NCBI RefSeq assembly: GCF_900102105.1
Contig: NZ_FNBB01000009.1
Location: 156,252-220,251, forward strand
Direction of reading: 5' to 3'
DNA length: 64,000 nt
DNA from: Agrobacterium pusense
GTDB taxonomy: Bacteria > Pseudomonadota > Alphaproteobacteria > Rhizobiales > Rhizobiaceae
The first letter of the stretch is position 1. Each line of letters starts with the position of its first letter. Shown here piece after piece: positions 1-9,558 of the stretch. The translations under genes were made by a program, and so were the position numbers. The notes beneath the pieces were generated by a model. That model saw nothing but the letters and a program-made list of their open reading frames with translations, made no database searches and had not been told where the DNA came from.

Positions 1-1
1 G

Positions 2-589
2 CGCGTTGGGATTGGCGGGCCGGTCGGTTCCGGCAAGACGGCGCTGACGGAAAAGCTCTGCAAGGCGATGAGCGCCGATTATTCGGTCGCCGTCGTCACC
101 AATGATATCTACACCAAGGAAGATGCCGAGGCACTGGTGCGCATGCAGGCTCTGCCTTCCGAAAGGATCGTCGGGGTGGAGACGGGCGGTTGCCCGCATA
201 CGGCCATTCGCGAAGATGCCACGATCAATCTGCAGGCGATTGCGGGGCTCAACCAGCGCTTTCCCGATCTCGACGTGGTCTTCATCGAATCCGGTGGCGA
301 TAACCTCGCGGCGACCTTTTCGCCTGATCTTGCCGATATCACCATCTATGTGATTTCCGTCTGCCAGGGCGAGGAAATTCCGCGCAAGGGCGGGCCGGGC
401 ATCACCCGTTCGGACCTGCTCGTCATCAACAAGAAGGACCTTGCGCCCTATGTCGGTGCCGATCTGACCGTCATGGACAGCGATGCGACCCGCATGCGCA
501 ACGCCATGCCGTTCGTGTTTACCGACATGAAACGGGGCGATGGCGTGGACCGCATCGTCGGTTTCCTGAAAGAGCAGGGCGGTCTCTGA
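2..589 (+). CDS. ureG: Urease accessory GTPase UreG (5' end cut off by window)
   Basis: UreG is the GTPase that drives nickel insertion into the urease active site together with UreD/F/E in the cytoplasm. The reading frame is open from base 2 and shows the P-loop [15 protein letters not shown] at the very edge, then the UreG hallmarks [29 protein letters not shown] and the guanine-specificity motif [14 protein letters not shown]. About 195 residues are visible against a usual 200-210, so only roughly ten N-terminal residues lie outside. The upstream urease genes would be to the left. The next gene starts three bases after its stop, which suggests co-transcription. Identification is very secure. 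Confidence 0.97.
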   Translation, partial: RVGIGGPVGSGKTALTEKLCKAMSADYSVAVVTNDIYTKEDAEALVRMQALPSERIVGVETGGCPHTAIREDATINLQAIAGLNQRFPDLDVVFIESGGDNLAATFSPDLADITIYVISVCQGEEIPRKGGPGITRSDLLVINKKDLAPYVGADLTVMDSDATRMRNAMPFVFTDMKRGDGVDRIVGFLKEQGGL

Positions 590-592
590 ACA

Positions 593-1417
593 ATGACGAT
601 GCCCCGCCGTTTCGGCGCTTACGAAGTTTCCCGTTTTGTCGACGGTGTCTACAAGGCACCGGTCAGCCATCTCATTCACCGCCAGGGTGCCGAAGCGCTG
701 GCTGCGGCCCTTGCCGGCCATCACGGCGAAACAGTGGATATGGACGTCAACTGCTTCACGCTTTCGGGACCTGAGGGCATCTGGCTGATCGATGCCGGCT
801 GCGGCACGGCCTGGGGCGAGGCCTATGGCCATGCCCGCGCGGCTATGATTGCCGCCGGTATTCAGCCTGATGATGTCAGCCGTGTCATCCTCACCCATAT
901 TCACGGTGATCACGCGCTGGGCCTCATCGATGGCGACCGGCCTTATTTTCCCAAGGCGGAGATATGGGTGCCGGAGGCCGATCTTGCCTTTTTCACCAAT
1001 GCAGAGGCGCGAAAGACATTGCCGCCCGCCCGGCAGGGCGGTTTCGATCTGGCTGCCCGCCTGATCGATATTTGCGGCGCGATGTTGCGGCCGATCTCGG
1101 TGGGGACGGTTGCCGAGGACATAGAGGCAATCGCGGTGCCCGGTCATACGCCCGGACAGATGGCTTACCTCATAGGAAGAGACGATAAGCGGTTGATGTT
1201 ATGGGGCGATATGCTGCATGTCGGGGACATGCAGGCGGCCGATCCCGGAATTGCTTTTGTCTATGATATCGATTCTGAACTCGCCCACGCGACGCGTCTC
1301 GAAGCGTTGTCGGCGGCGGCTGACCATGGTTGGCTGGTGTCCGGCGGCCATCTCGGCGGCTTTTTTACGGTCGAGCGGCGGGGCGACAGTTTCGGTTTTA
1401 TACCGCAGCCTGGATGA
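593..1417 (+). CDS. Metallo-beta-lactamase-fold hydrolase
   Basis: A 274-residue cytoplasmic protein with no signal peptide. The zinc-binding signature THIHGDHALG (HxHxDH, residues about 102-107) and a second metal ligand in GHTPGQMAYL near residue 184 place it in the metallo-beta-lactamase superfamily, in the branch that includes AHL-lactonase-like and other broad hydrolases. The substrate cannot be read from sequence. It starts three bases after the ureG stop, so it is probably read through from the urease operon, and it ends at a hairpin shared with the convergent regulator gene. A role in urease biology is not implied by the fold. Confidence 0.85.
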   Translation: MTMPRRFGAYEVSRFVDGVYKAPVSHLIHRQGAEALAAALAGHHGETVDMDVNCFTLSGPEGIWLIDAGCGTAWGEAYGHARAAMIAAGIQPDDVSRVILTHIHGDHALGLIDGDRPYFPKAEIWVPEADLAFFTNAEARKTLPPARQGGFDLAARLIDICGAMLRPISVGTVAEDIEAIAVPGHTPGQMAYLIGRDDKRLMLWGDMLHVGDMQAADPGIAFVYDIDSELAHATRLEALSAAADHGWLVSGGHLGGFFTVERRGDSFGFIPQPG

Positions 1418-1433
1418 CTTCCGTGCAATACCC

Positions 1434-1469
1434 CGAAGGGCGGAATGCCTGATGGCCTCCCGCCCTTCG
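1434..1469. terminator. Bidirectional hairpin between convergent genes
   Basis: A perfect 10-bp inverted repeat, CGAAGGGCGG (1434-1443) and CCGCCCTTCG (1460-1469), with a 16-base loop. It lies between the converging hydrolase and Crp/Fnr genes. There is no clear U-tract, so it could be an intrinsic terminator of weak type or an mRNA 3'-end stabiliser. Confidence 0.5.
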
Positions 1470-1485
1470 TCCTCTCCCCGTATTT

Positions 1486-2268
1486 TCAGATCTGTTTCAG
1501 CGCCGCCACGTCATTGACCTGGACGATGCGACCGCGCACCGTGACGCCGGACTTTTTCAGGGTGGAGAAAGCGCGGGAGAGGGCCTCCGGCGCAAGGCCG
1601 AGCTTACCGGCGAGCAGGCTTTTCTGGAACGGCAACCGCAGCGAGAAGGATGTCGCGTCGCGCGGGCCCTGATTGATGAGGTAATGGGCGACACGCTGCG
1701 TTGCCGTCTGCAGGCGGTCATTGGCAACGCAGTCCATGGCGGCCAGCAGGCTGTTTGACAGGCAGCGCATGACGGCCTTGGCGATGGCCGGTTCCTGATC
1801 GATCAGGCTGCGCAGCCTGGTGAGTTCGAAACGCGCCACGGTGCAGCTTTCCGCCGCCTGCGCGCTGTAACGATAGGTGTCGCTACCGAAGATCAGGCAT
1901 TCATTGAAGGTATCGCCGGGGCCGCTGACGCGCACGTCCGCCTCGCGGCCGTGCCTGTCCAGCCGGTAGAGCCTGACATAACCCGACAGCACGCAATAGA
2001 AATGCTGGGCCAGTTCGCCTTCCTTAAAAAGCACATGGCGGGCATTCACATTGGCGATGGTCGCCGCCTCCATCAGCTTCAGCGCCACCGCGTCATCCGC
2101 GATCCCGATCAAGGGCGCACGCAGCAGAATGTTCCTGTCCCTGTTGCTCAGCTTCACGGTCTTGTTCACGTCCATTCGGCTCCCGCTCAAACCTTTTGCC
2201 GGGCTGTCCGAAGCGATACGAAACCGGGGATGTTCCTTGCCCCTCACGCCCATCTGCACTGAACTCAT
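1486..2268 (-). CDS. Crp/Fnr-family transcriptional regulator
   Basis: About 260 residues. The N-terminal half has a cyclic-nucleotide-binding-type beta roll (stretch LFKEGELAQHFYCVLSGYVR and the following acidic loop). The C-terminus carries a winged helix-turn-helix (KSLLAGKLGLAPEALSRAFS). No N-terminal cysteine cluster is present, so it is not an oxygen-sensing [4Fe-4S] Fnr; it resembles FixK/Dnr-type members. The start is set at the ATG preceded by GAGGAAA, seven bases upstream; an in-frame TTG 21 bases earlier is less likely. From memory, an Fnr-family biofilm regulator (SinR) maps in this part of the Agrobacterium tumefaciens chromosome and this could be its ortholog, but that is unverified. 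Confidence 0.85.
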   Translation of the reverse strand: MSSVQMGVRGKEHPRFRIASDSPAKGLSGSRMDVNKTVKLSNRDRNILLRAPLIGIADDAVALKLMEAATIANVNARHVLFKEGELAQHFYCVLSGYVRLYRLDRHGREADVRVSGPGDTFNECLIFGSDTYRYSAQAAESCTVARFELTRLRSLIDQEPAIAKAVMRCLSNSLLAAMDCVANDRLQTATQRVAHYLINQGPRDATSFSLRLPFQKSLLAGKLGLAPEALSRAFSTLKKSGVTVRGRIVQVNDVAALKQI

Positions 2269-2438
2269 CGCATTTTCCTCGACCGGCAATTCCCGATGCG
2301 AGGGAGACTAGCAGTTCAGGTGGAAAGCGAATTGATTTCGATCAAACGGGGGTGCGGCCGTTGTGAGGAAGGAAATGATGGGGCTGCTCATGCTTCCAAT
2401 CACAAGGGAAATATGGAGCGAGCGCGTGCGGCATATTT

Positions 2439-2556
2439 CTTCTCCCCGAGGGGGAGAAGTCCGCGGCAGCGGGATGAGGGGGCGAGGGTCGAGATATCAG
2501 GAGAGCTTGCCCCCTCATCCGACCCTTCGGACCACCTTCTCCCCGGCGGGGAGAAG
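2439..2556. repeat. RIME-like palindromic intergenic element
   Basis: Two strong palindromes flank a third. CTTCTCCCCGAGGGGGAGAAG lies at 2439-2459 and its close copy at 2536-2556. Between them GATGAGGGGGC pairs with GCCCCCTCATC. This architecture matches the rhizobial intergenic mosaic elements described for Sinorhizobium. The element fills most of the 373-base gap 2269-2641 between the regulator promoter and the RND gene end. The rest of that gap shows no gene. Confidence 0.75.
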
Positions 2557-2641
2557 AAACGATCCGCGATGTCGTGCTCTCCCAAAGTATATGGAAACGC
2601 CGGGCACATGACCCGGCGTCTCAATCTTCAAGCTGCAGCAC

Positions 2642-5600
2642 TCACTCGGCGGCAAGCGGCGGCAGTCGCAATATATTGCTGCCCTTGTCCGCGGCCTTGT
2701 CGCCGCTGCCCTTTTCCATACTCGCCACCCGTGCCTCCAGCGAGGAAAGCGCCAGGCTGTTTTCGCGGGCGATCTCCGAGAGTTTCTCGTTGGAAAGGGC
2801 CTCTTCCTCCTCTTCCTTCTTGCCGACGAAACGGCCGAAGAGGTGGGCGAGCAGACGCGACAGGTCGTCCATGATCAGGAAGAAGGCCGGCACCACGATC
2901 AGCGACAGCACCGTGGAAACGATGATGCCGCCGATGACCGCAATCGCCATCGGTGCGCGGAACGAACCGCCTTCGCCGACGCCGAGCGCGGAGGGCAACA
3001 TGCCTGCCGACATGGCGATGGAGGTCATGATGATCGGGCGGGCGCGCTTGCGGCCGGCCTCCACCATGGCATGCACCCGCTCCATGCCGTGACGGCGCAT
3101 TTCGATAGCGAAATCCACCAGCAGGATGGCGTTCTTGGTCACGATGCCCATCAGCATCAGAATGCCGATGAGAACCGGCATGGAGAGCGCATTCTGGGTG
3201 ATGATGAGCGCGACTGCCACGCCGCCGATGGCAAGCGGCAGCGAGAACAGGATTGTGAAGGGCTGGATGACATCCTTGAACAGCAGGATGAGCACGACCA
3301 GCACCAGCATCAGGCCAAGCAGCATGGCGTTGACAAAGCCCTGCTGCATTTCGCCCTGCACCTTGGCGTCACCGCTTTCGGCAAGCCGAACGCTTGCCGG
3401 CAGGTTGGTTTCCGAAACGATGCGCTTGAACTCGGCCGTCGACGTATCGAGCGCCGTGCCGAAAGGCACGTCCGAGCCGATGGAGACGACGCGGTTGCGG
3501 TCGTTGCGCTTGATCGAGCTCGGGCCTTCCGAATAATCGATATCGGCCACGCTGTAGAGCGGCACCAGCGAACCGGAGGCGGTCTTGATCTTCAAGGCGC
3601 GGATGGTGGCGAGATCGCGGCGGGTATCGAGCGAAGCCTGCACGCGGATCGGGATCTGCCGGTCATCCAGCGAGATTTTCGTCAGCTGCGCATCGATATC
3701 ACCGATGGTGGCGACGCGCACGGTCTGCGAAATCTGCTGCGGCGTGATGCCCAGGCGGGCGATCTCGTCCTTGCGCGGGCGGATCTGCAGTTCGGGACGG
3801 GGCAGAGCGCCTTCCGAGCTGACATTGGCAAGGATGGGCGAAGCGCGCAGGCGGCTTTCGAGAATGCCCACGGCGTCGTTCAGATCCTTCTCGTTGGTTG
3901 AGAGGAAGTTGAAGGAAAGCTCGCGTTCCGCGCGGTCGTTCAGCTTGATGATGCGGACATCCGCAATGCCACGCACCTGCGCGAAAATATCCCGCTCGAC
4001 ATCCCATTGCGGACGTGTACGGCCCTTCTCCTCCAGCTTGGGAAGATATTGGCCGATGAGCGGAATGGAGCCGAGCCCCTTGTTGACGAGGGTTTTCAGC
4101 AGCGAGTGATCGATATGCTCAAGGATGACATTGACGGTGGCGCGGCGCAGCTCCAGGTCCCCCTTGGGCGAAGCACCACCGAGGATGAAGACGCTTTCCA
4201 CGCCGTTGATGTCACGGATCGCCTGGTAGATCTGCGTTGTCGTGCGGTCGGTCTCATCCAGCGTCGCATTGGGCGGCAGTTCAACGGACAGGGTGACGCG
4301 CGAGGCGTCATCAGGCGGCAGGAAGCTGCCGGGGACCTGGCTCAACAGCATCACTGAGGCGATGAGGAAGGCAATCGCTCCCAATAGTGTGAGATAACGC
4401 GCCCACCATTTCCGTGTGGTAGCGGTCACCATGCGCGTATAGGCCTTCATCAGCCTGCCGTCATTGTCGTGGTGATCGTCCATCGCGTCTTCGGCGCGCA
4501 TCAGATAGGCCGCCATCAGGGGTGTGATGAGACGGGCCACTGCCAGCGAGAAGAATACCGAGAAGGCGACAGTGAGGCCGAACTGGATGAAGTACTGGCC
4601 CGGAATACCCGGCATGAACGAGACGGGCACAAAGACGGCGATGATGGTGAAGCTGGTCGCGATGACGGCAAGCCCGATTTCATCGGCTGCTTCGAGGGCC
4701 GCGCGATAGGGCGTCTTGCCCATCTTGATATGGCGGGCAATGTTCTCGATTTCCACGATGGCGTCATCCACGAGAATACCCGTGGCGAGCGTAAGCGCGA
4801 GGAAGCTGACGAGGTTTAGCGAAAAGCCCATGATATCCATGATCCAGAAGGTCGGGATCGCGGAAAGCGGCAGCGCCACGGCGGCGATCAGTGTCGCGCG
4901 CCAGTTCCGGAGGAAGAGAAGGACCACGATAACGGCGAGGATCGCGCCTTCGATCAGCGTGTCCAGTGCGGCCTTGTAGTTGCCATAGGTGAAATAGACG
5001 GCGTCATCGACCATCTCAATCGAGACATCGGGGTGGTCCTTGCGGACCTGATCGAGACTTTGCGCGACGGTTTCGGCGACCGAAACCTCGCTCGCGCCCT
5101 TGGAGCGGAACACCGCAAAGGTGACGGCCGGATTGCCGTTGAAGCGCGAGAAGGACTTCTGCTCTTCATATGTGTCCGTAACCGTGCCGAGTTCGGAAAG
5201 CTTGACGAAGCGGCCGTTGGAAAGCGCAATCGTGGTGTTGGCAAGCTGGCTTACATCGCGTGTATCGCCCAGCGTGCGGATGGTCTGCTCGTTGCCGCCC
5301 ACCTGGCCGCGGCCGGAGCCGAGGTCGATATTGGTGCCGCGCAGCTGGCTGTTCACTTCTGTCGCGGTGATGCCATAGGCATCGAGCTTTTCGGGGCTGA
5401 GCGAAACGCGCACCTCGCGGTCCGCGCCGCCGTAACGGTCGACCTTGCCGATGCCGGACTGGCCCTGCAGCGAGCGCTTGATCGTGTCATCCACGAACCA
5501 GGACAGTTCCTCCAGCGTCATGTTCGGCGAAGAGACGGCGAAGGTCTGGATCGCCTGTCCCTCGACGTCGATCTTGCTGACGACGGGCACTTCGATATCG

Positions 5601-5962
5601 GAGGGAAGATCGCTGCGGATCTTGTCGATGGCGTCCTTGGTGTCCTGAACCGCTTCTTCCGTCGGTTTTTCGATGCGGAACACGACCGTTGTCGTCGACT
5701 GGCCGTCGACAACGGTGGACTGAATTTCGTCGACGCCACTGATGGCGGCAACGGCGTCCTCGATCTCCTTCGTTACCTGCATCTCCAGTTCGGAGGGCGA
5801 AGCCCCGCTCTGGGTCACGGTGACGGCGACGACGGGCACGTCGATATTCGGGAAACGGGTGATCGGCAGCGTATTGAACGCCTGCATGCCGAGCATCATC
5901 AAAAGCGCGAAGCCGAGAAGCGGCGCAATCGGGTTACGGATTGACCATGCGGAGAAGTTCAT
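2642..5962 (-). CDS. RND-family efflux pump inner-membrane transporter (AcrB/MexB type)
   Basis: An 1106-residue protein of typical length for a resistance-nodulation-division pump, which exports hydrophobic compounds by proton antiport as part of a tripartite envelope complex. It begins with the standard N-terminal segment (FSAWSIRNPIAPLLGFALLM) and has the duplicated six-helix blocks. The transmembrane-4 motif GILVDDAIVEIENIARH near residue 400 carries the proton-relay Asp pair. The C-terminus has a charged coiled-coil-like tail. The start lies 13 bases after the stop of the adaptor gene, so the two form one operon. No outer-membrane TolC-like gene is beside it. The substrate is unknown. 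Confidence 0.95.
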   Translation of the reverse strand: MNFSAWSIRNPIAPLLGFALLMMLGMQAFNTLPITRFPNIDVPVVAVTVTQSGASPSELEMQVTKEIEDAVAAISGVDEIQSTVVDGQSTTTVVFRIEKPTEEAVQDTKDAIDKIRSDLPSDIEVPVVSKIDVEGQAIQTFAVSSPNMTLEELSWFVDDTIKRSLQGQSGIGKVDRYGGADREVRVSLSPEKLDAYGITATEVNSQLRGTNIDLGSGRGQVGGNEQTIRTLGDTRDVSQLANTTIALSNGRFVKLSELGTVTDTYEEQKSFSRFNGNPAVTFAVFRSKGASEVSVAETVAQSLDQVRKDHPDVSIEMVDDAVYFTYGNYKAALDTLIEGAILAVIVVLLFLRNWRATLIAAVALPLSAIPTFWIMDIMGFSLNLVSFLALTLATGILVDDAIVEIENIARHIKMGKTPYRAALEAADEIGLAVIATSFTIIAVFVPVSFMPGIPGQYFIQFGLTVAFSVFFSLAVARLITPLMAAYLMRAEDAMDDHHDNDGRLMKAYTRMVTATTRKWWARYLTLLGAIAFLIASVMLLSQVPGSFLPPDDASRVTLSVELPPNATLDETDRTTTQIYQAIRDINGVESVFILGGASPKGDLELRRATVNVILEHIDHSLLKTLVNKGLGSIPLIGQYLPKLEEKGRTRPQWDVERDIFAQVRGIADVRIIKLNDRAERELSFNFLSTNEKDLNDAVGILESRLRASPILANVSSEGALPRPELQIRPRKDEIARLGITPQQISQTVRVATIGDIDAQLTKISLDDRQIPIRVQASLDTRRDLATIRALKIKTASGSLVPLYSVADIDYSEGPSSIKRNDRNRVVSIGSDVPFGTALDTSTAEFKRIVSETNLPASVRLAESGDAKVQGEMQQGFVNAMLLGLMLVLVVLILLFKDVIQPFTILFSLPLAIGGVAVALIITQNALSMPVLIGILMLMGIVTKNAILLVDFAIEMRRHGMERVHAMVEAGRKRARPIIMTSIAMSAGMLPSALGVGEGGSFRAPMAIAVIGGIIVSTVLSLIVVPAFFLIMDDLSRLLAHLFGRFVGKKEEEEEALSNEKLSEIARENSLALSSLEARVASMEKGSGDKAADKGSNILRLPPLAAE

Positions 5963-5975
5963 TTCATTCCCTCAG

Positions 5976-7172
5976 TCAGTTGGACGCAGCCGTCTGGGCT
6001 TCCACCGGTCTTATCCGGTCACCATCACGCACGAATGCTCCAGCTTTCTCGACAACCTTGTCTCCAGCGGCAAGGCCGCTGACGATCTCGATGAATCCAC
6101 CGTCTTCTATGCCGGTCTCGATCTTCACCTGCTTGACGACGTCGCCCTCCACCTTGCGGGTGGTCGAGCCTTCACGTCCTGAAGTGACAGCCGAGAGCGG
6201 CAAGGCAAGCGCGTTCGTCTCCTCGATCACGATCTCTGCGCTGGCATACATGCCCGATCGCGCCGGGCTGTTTTCCGGCAGCACCACATGCACGGAACCG
6301 AGGCGCGTCGTCGGATCGACGGTCGGCGAAACGAGGCGCACCTTGCCTTCTATTTTCGCTCTTCCGCCAGCAACCGTCAAATAGGCTTTCTGGCCGACTT
6401 TCACGTTTTGAATGTCGGTTTCGGAAAGATCGGCAACAAGTTCGATGGCGCCGTCCTTGATGACGGTGAAAAGCGGGTTTCCGGCGCCGCTGGCAATCGC
6501 GCCCACCTTGGCGTTCTTGGCTGAAACGATGCCGGCGACCGGGGTTTTCACGCCGGTGCGCGTGAGCTTGAGATCGATATCGGCGATCTGGGCGTCAACC
6601 ACCTTGATGTCGGCTTCGCCGGCGGAAACGGCCTGCTTGGCCGCATCGAGGCGAGCCTGCGCCACCTGCGCGAGGGCTTCGGTCTTTTCCGTTTCGGAAA
6701 TGGAGCCTGAACCGGTCTGGCTGAGCTTGGCGGCGCGGTCGCGCTGGCGAAGGGCGTCGGCCAGATTGGCCTGCGCCTCCAGCACCTGCGCCTTGGACTG
6801 GGTGACGGAAGCTTCGGCCTTGGCCTTGTTGGCTTCGAGCTGGCTCTTTTGCAGGACGAGGCTATCGGAGGACAGGACGGCCAGAACCGCATTCGCCGCC
6901 ACCCGGTCGCCGATATCGGCGTTCAACGTGTCGATCGACAGGCCGTCGACCAGGGGCTGGACGTAGATTTCGTCCACCGGGCGGATTGTGCCTGTCGCGA
7001 TAACACGGTCAACGAGGTCGCGCTTTGCGACATGCGCGACGATGATCGAGGGCACGTTCTGCTGTTTCACCGGCGCCTGCGCCTCTCCCTCCGCGGCTGC
7101 TGGAAGGGGAAGCGCCGTTGCGGACAGAAGAAGAAGGAAAAGAATGCGGTTAAATGTGACTTTATGCTGCAT
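5976..7172 (-). CDS. RND efflux periplasmic adaptor (membrane fusion protein)
   Basis: About 398 residues from the ATG at 7172; an in-frame TTG six codons upstream is a weaker alternative. An N-terminal hydrophobic signal segment (ILFLLLLSATALPLPAAA) is followed by a lipoyl/barrel half, a long alpha-helical hairpin rich in Ala, Gln, Lys and Asp (residues about 95-190) and the second lipoyl half (GVKTPVAGIVSAKNAKVG). The beta-barrel and membrane-proximal domains come last. This order is that of HlyD/AcrA-type adaptors, which link the RND pump to an outer-membrane channel. It is first in the operon with the pump gene. No dedicated regulator is adjacent. Confidence 0.92.
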   Translation of the reverse strand: MQHKVTFNRILFLLLLSATALPLPAAAEGEAQAPVKQQNVPSIIVAHVAKRDLVDRVIATGTIRPVDEIYVQPLVDGLSIDTLNADIGDRVAANAVLAVLSSDSLVLQKSQLEANKAKAEASVTQSKAQVLEAQANLADALRQRDRAAKLSQTGSGSISETEKTEALAQVAQARLDAAKQAVSAGEADIKVVDAQIADIDLKLTRTGVKTPVAGIVSAKNAKVGAIASGAGNPLFTVIKDGAIELVADLSETDIQNVKVGQKAYLTVAGGRAKIEGKVRLVSPTVDPTTRLGSVHVVLPENSPARSGMYASAEIVIEETNALALPLSAVTSGREGSTTRKVEGDVVKQVKIETGIEDGGFIEIVSGLAAGDKVVEKAGAFVRDGDRIRPVEAQTAASN

Positions 7173-7520
7173 ATGTCTTGGCTCGCGCAATATCCGCTCA
7201 CATGTCCTGCAGGCTGCGGCCCGTATCTTAAAAGGTCATGCGATGGCGAATGTGAAACAAGGGATCACAATACTCCCTTTTCGATCCTCCCGATTCGAAC
7301 GCCCCTCAACGCGAATCTCAAGCACCTTTGCCCTGTGCTTTTTCTACAAGATCAAATTTGGCAGTCTTGTGGGCGGGACTGTAATTCTTGTTGTCGTGCA
7401 AATCAATCCGCATAGCCACGAGGGTTGATATACATTTTTGTATAGGCCGAGGTGTTGTAATTGATTTGATGGGTTACCACTGCGTGACGCGGCCTGGAAT
7501 TCTGAGAACGCTTAATACGC

Positions 7521-7605
7521 CGTCATCCTCGGGCTTGACCCGGATCCAGGCACATCGCCGCAATCGAAACGTCGGTAGATCCTCGGGTCAAGCCTGAGGA
7601 TGACG
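7521..7605. repeat. Imperfect long palindrome in intergenic gap
   Basis: The left arm, 7521-7546 (begins CGTCATCCTCGGGCTTGACC), is nearly the reverse complement of the right arm, 7578-7605 (ends AAGCCTGAGGATGACG), around a 31-base loop. It resembles dispersed rhizobial palindromic repeats. It sits in the 500-base gap 7173-7672 between the efflux adaptor promoter and the 3' end of the ABC operon. The remainder of that gap is relatively AT-rich, presumably holds the efflux promoter, and shows no credible gene. Confidence 0.7.
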
Positions 7606-7672
7606 GAAGAGAGGTTGTCATTCAAGAAAATCGCGCGGTCATCGCCGCGCGATACAATCTTTTCGCCTGCGC

Positions 7673-8665
7673 CTACTTCAACGCAGCGTCGGTAATTTCG
7701 GTCGTATATGCGCCCGAGGGCTCCTTGGTGATGACGGGGTCGGAGCCGCCGCCGAGCAGGGTCTTTACTGTTCGCTCGTAATCCGCCTTGTCGAGAGCGC
7801 CCTTCGAGCCGGCCGTCAGCTTTGCCACTTCGCCCATCATGCGCTTCTGGTGCTTTTCGGTCTGCGCGCCGGAGGCGTCGTTTTCGAGAACGATATCGGC
7901 GGCCTCGTCAGGGTTTTCCTCGGCCCATTTCCAGCCCTTCATGGAGGCACGGACGAATTTGACCATGTCCTCCTTGAACTTGGCGTCCTTCAGCTTGTCT
8001 TCGAGAACGTAGAGCCCGTCTTCCAGCGTCGCCACGCCTTCGTCTTCATATTTGAAGGTGACGAGGTCATCAGGCTTGATGCCGGCATCGAGGACCTGTC
8101 CATATTCATTATAGGTCATGGTGGAAATGCAGGCGGCCTGTTTCTGCAAAAGCGGATCGACGTTAAAGCCCTGTTTCAGCACGGTAACGCCATCGGCGCC
8201 GCCGGTGGTCGGAATTTTCAGGTGCGCCATCCACGACAGGAACGGATATTCATTGCCGAAGAACCAGACGCCCAGCGTCTTGCCCTTGAAATCATCAGGC
8301 TTCTTGATGCCGGTTTCTTTCAGGCAGGTCAGCATCATGCCCGATGATTTGAATGGCTGGGCGATATTGACCAGCGGCACGCCCTTTTCACGCGTGGCAA
8401 GCGCAGACGGCATCCAGTCGACGATGACGTCGGCCCCGCCGCCGGCCAGAACCTGCGCGGGCGCAATATCCGGGCCGCCGGGCTTTATGTCGACATCCAG
8501 GCCTTCGGCTTCATAAAAGCCCTTGTCCTTGGCGACGTAATATCCGGCGAACTGCGCCTGGGTGACCCATTTCAGCTGCAGGGTGATCTTGTCGGCGGCC
8601 TGAGCGCTAAATGCGGTCAGCAGTGACGCCCCGGCAAGAAGCATGGATGCAAGTTTCATTTTCAT
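7673..8665 (-). CDS. ABC transporter substrate-binding protein, NMT1/THI5-like
   Basis: 330 residues from the ATG at 8665. The frame stays open far upstream but those codons belong to the permease read in another frame. The signal peptide is MKMKLASMLLAGASLLTAFS ending near AQA. The mature start KITLQLKWVTQAQFAGYYVA is the classic NMT1/THI5 (pyrimidine-precursor-binding) motif. The protein would capture a pyrimidine or pyrimidine-like nucleobase in the periplasm. It is the last gene of the pyrimidine-catabolic operon, 20 bases after the second permease, and context favours uracil/thymine or a hydroxymethylpyrimidine-like ligand. The exact ligand is inferred. Confidence 0.9.
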   Translation of the reverse strand: MKMKLASMLLAGASLLTAFSAQAADKITLQLKWVTQAQFAGYYVAKDKGFYEAEGLDVDIKPGGPDIAPAQVLAGGGADVIVDWMPSALATREKGVPLVNIAQPFKSSGMMLTCLKETGIKKPDDFKGKTLGVWFFGNEYPFLSWMAHLKIPTTGGADGVTVLKQGFNVDPLLQKQAACISTMTYNEYGQVLDAGIKPDDLVTFKYEDEGVATLEDGLYVLEDKLKDAKFKEDMVKFVRASMKGWKWAEENPDEAADIVLENDASGAQTEKHQKRMMGEVAKLTAGSKGALDKADYERTVKTLLGGGSDPVITKEPSGAYTTEITDAALK

Positions 8666-8685
8666 CGCTGTTCCCTTTTTCGTAT

Positions 8686-9558
8686 TTACGTTCGTCCCCC
8701 ACGGACGGACGGATGCCAGAAGGTGACGGCCCGTTCTGCGAGCGCCACAAGACCGTAAAAGCCCGAACCTGCGAGCGCCGCCACGGCAATCTCGGCCCAG
8801 ACCATATCGACATTGCTGCGGCCCATTTCCGCCGAGATGCGGAACCCCATGCCGACGATGGGCGTGCCGAAGAATTCCGCGACGATGGCGCCGATCAGGG
8901 CGAGCGTGGAGTTGATCTTCAGCGCGTTGAAGATGAAGGGCCAGGCGGCGGGCAGGCGCAGTTTTATCAGTGTCGGCCACCAGCCGGCAGCATAGGTGCG
9001 CATCAGGTCGCGCTCCATGTGGCTGGCGGCGGCAAGCCCCTGCACCGTGTTCACCAGCATCGGGAAGAAGGTCATGATGACGACGACGGCGACTTTCGAC
9101 TGCCAGTCGAACCCGAACCACATCACCATGATGGGTGCGACGCCGACGACCGGCAGGGCGGAGACGAAGTTGCCGATGGGCAGAAGCCCGCGTTGCAGGA
9201 AAGGCGAGCGGTCGATGAGGATGGCGACGAGGAACCCGAGGCCGCAGCCAAGGACATAACCCGTCAGTACGGATTTGATGAAGGTCTGGCGGAAATCCGC
9301 CCAGAGAATCGGTAGAGAGCCGAGAAGACGGGCGAGAATGGCGCTCGGCGCCGGCAGCAGGATGGGCGGCACGGAAAATCCGCGCACCACCCCCTCCCAG
9401 AGCACGATAATGGCGAGGCCAAAGAGGAGCGGTACGGCGAGGCGGCTTATGCGTTTCGCTGTCTCGGAAATAAAGGCCTGGCGCACCAGCCATTCGTTGA
9501 ACGCCCAGGCGGCAAGCCAGAACAGGATAGCGCCGATAAACCAGCCGGGGTTGGTCAT
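8686..9558 (-). CDS. ABC transporter permease (second of pair)
   Basis: 290 residues from the ATG at 9558, which overlaps the preceding permease stop by four bases (ATGA). It has six or so hydrophobic segments and the binding-protein-dependent permease (EAA) loop near RLPAAWPFIFNALKINSTLA. The family is the nitrate/taurine/pyrimidine-type BPD permeases. It pairs with the neighbouring permease to form a heterodimeric channel fed by the NMT1-like binding protein and powered by the ATPase encoded at 10677-11471. Confidence 0.9.
   Translation of the reverse strand: MTNPGWFIGAILFWLAAWAFNEWLVRQAFISETAKRISRLAVPLLFGLAIIVLWEGVVRGFSVPPILLPAPSAILARLLGSLPILWADFRQTFIKSVLTGYVLGCGLGFLVAILIDRSPFLQRGLLPIGNFVSALPVVGVAPIMVMWFGFDWQSKVAVVVIMTFFPMLVNTVQGLAAASHMERDLMRTYAAGWWPTLIKLRLPAAWPFIFNALKINSTLALIGAIVAEFFGTPIVGMGFRISAEMGRSNVDMVWAEIAVAALAGSGFYGLVALAERAVTFWHPSVRGGRT

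Noticed and set aside
2296..2874. Plus-strand frame through the RIME-like element
   Set aside because: It crosses the palindromes and the end of the RND gene; composition is not protein-like.
2843..3901. Plus-strand frame of 352 codons opposite the RND pump
   Set aside because: The translation is His/Asp/Gly-rich with no domain. It is the usual mirror frame of a GC-rich gene.
5033..5944. Plus-strand frame of 303 codons opposite the RND pump
   Set aside because: A mirror frame with unnatural Ala/Asp/Gly/Leu composition and no start signal.
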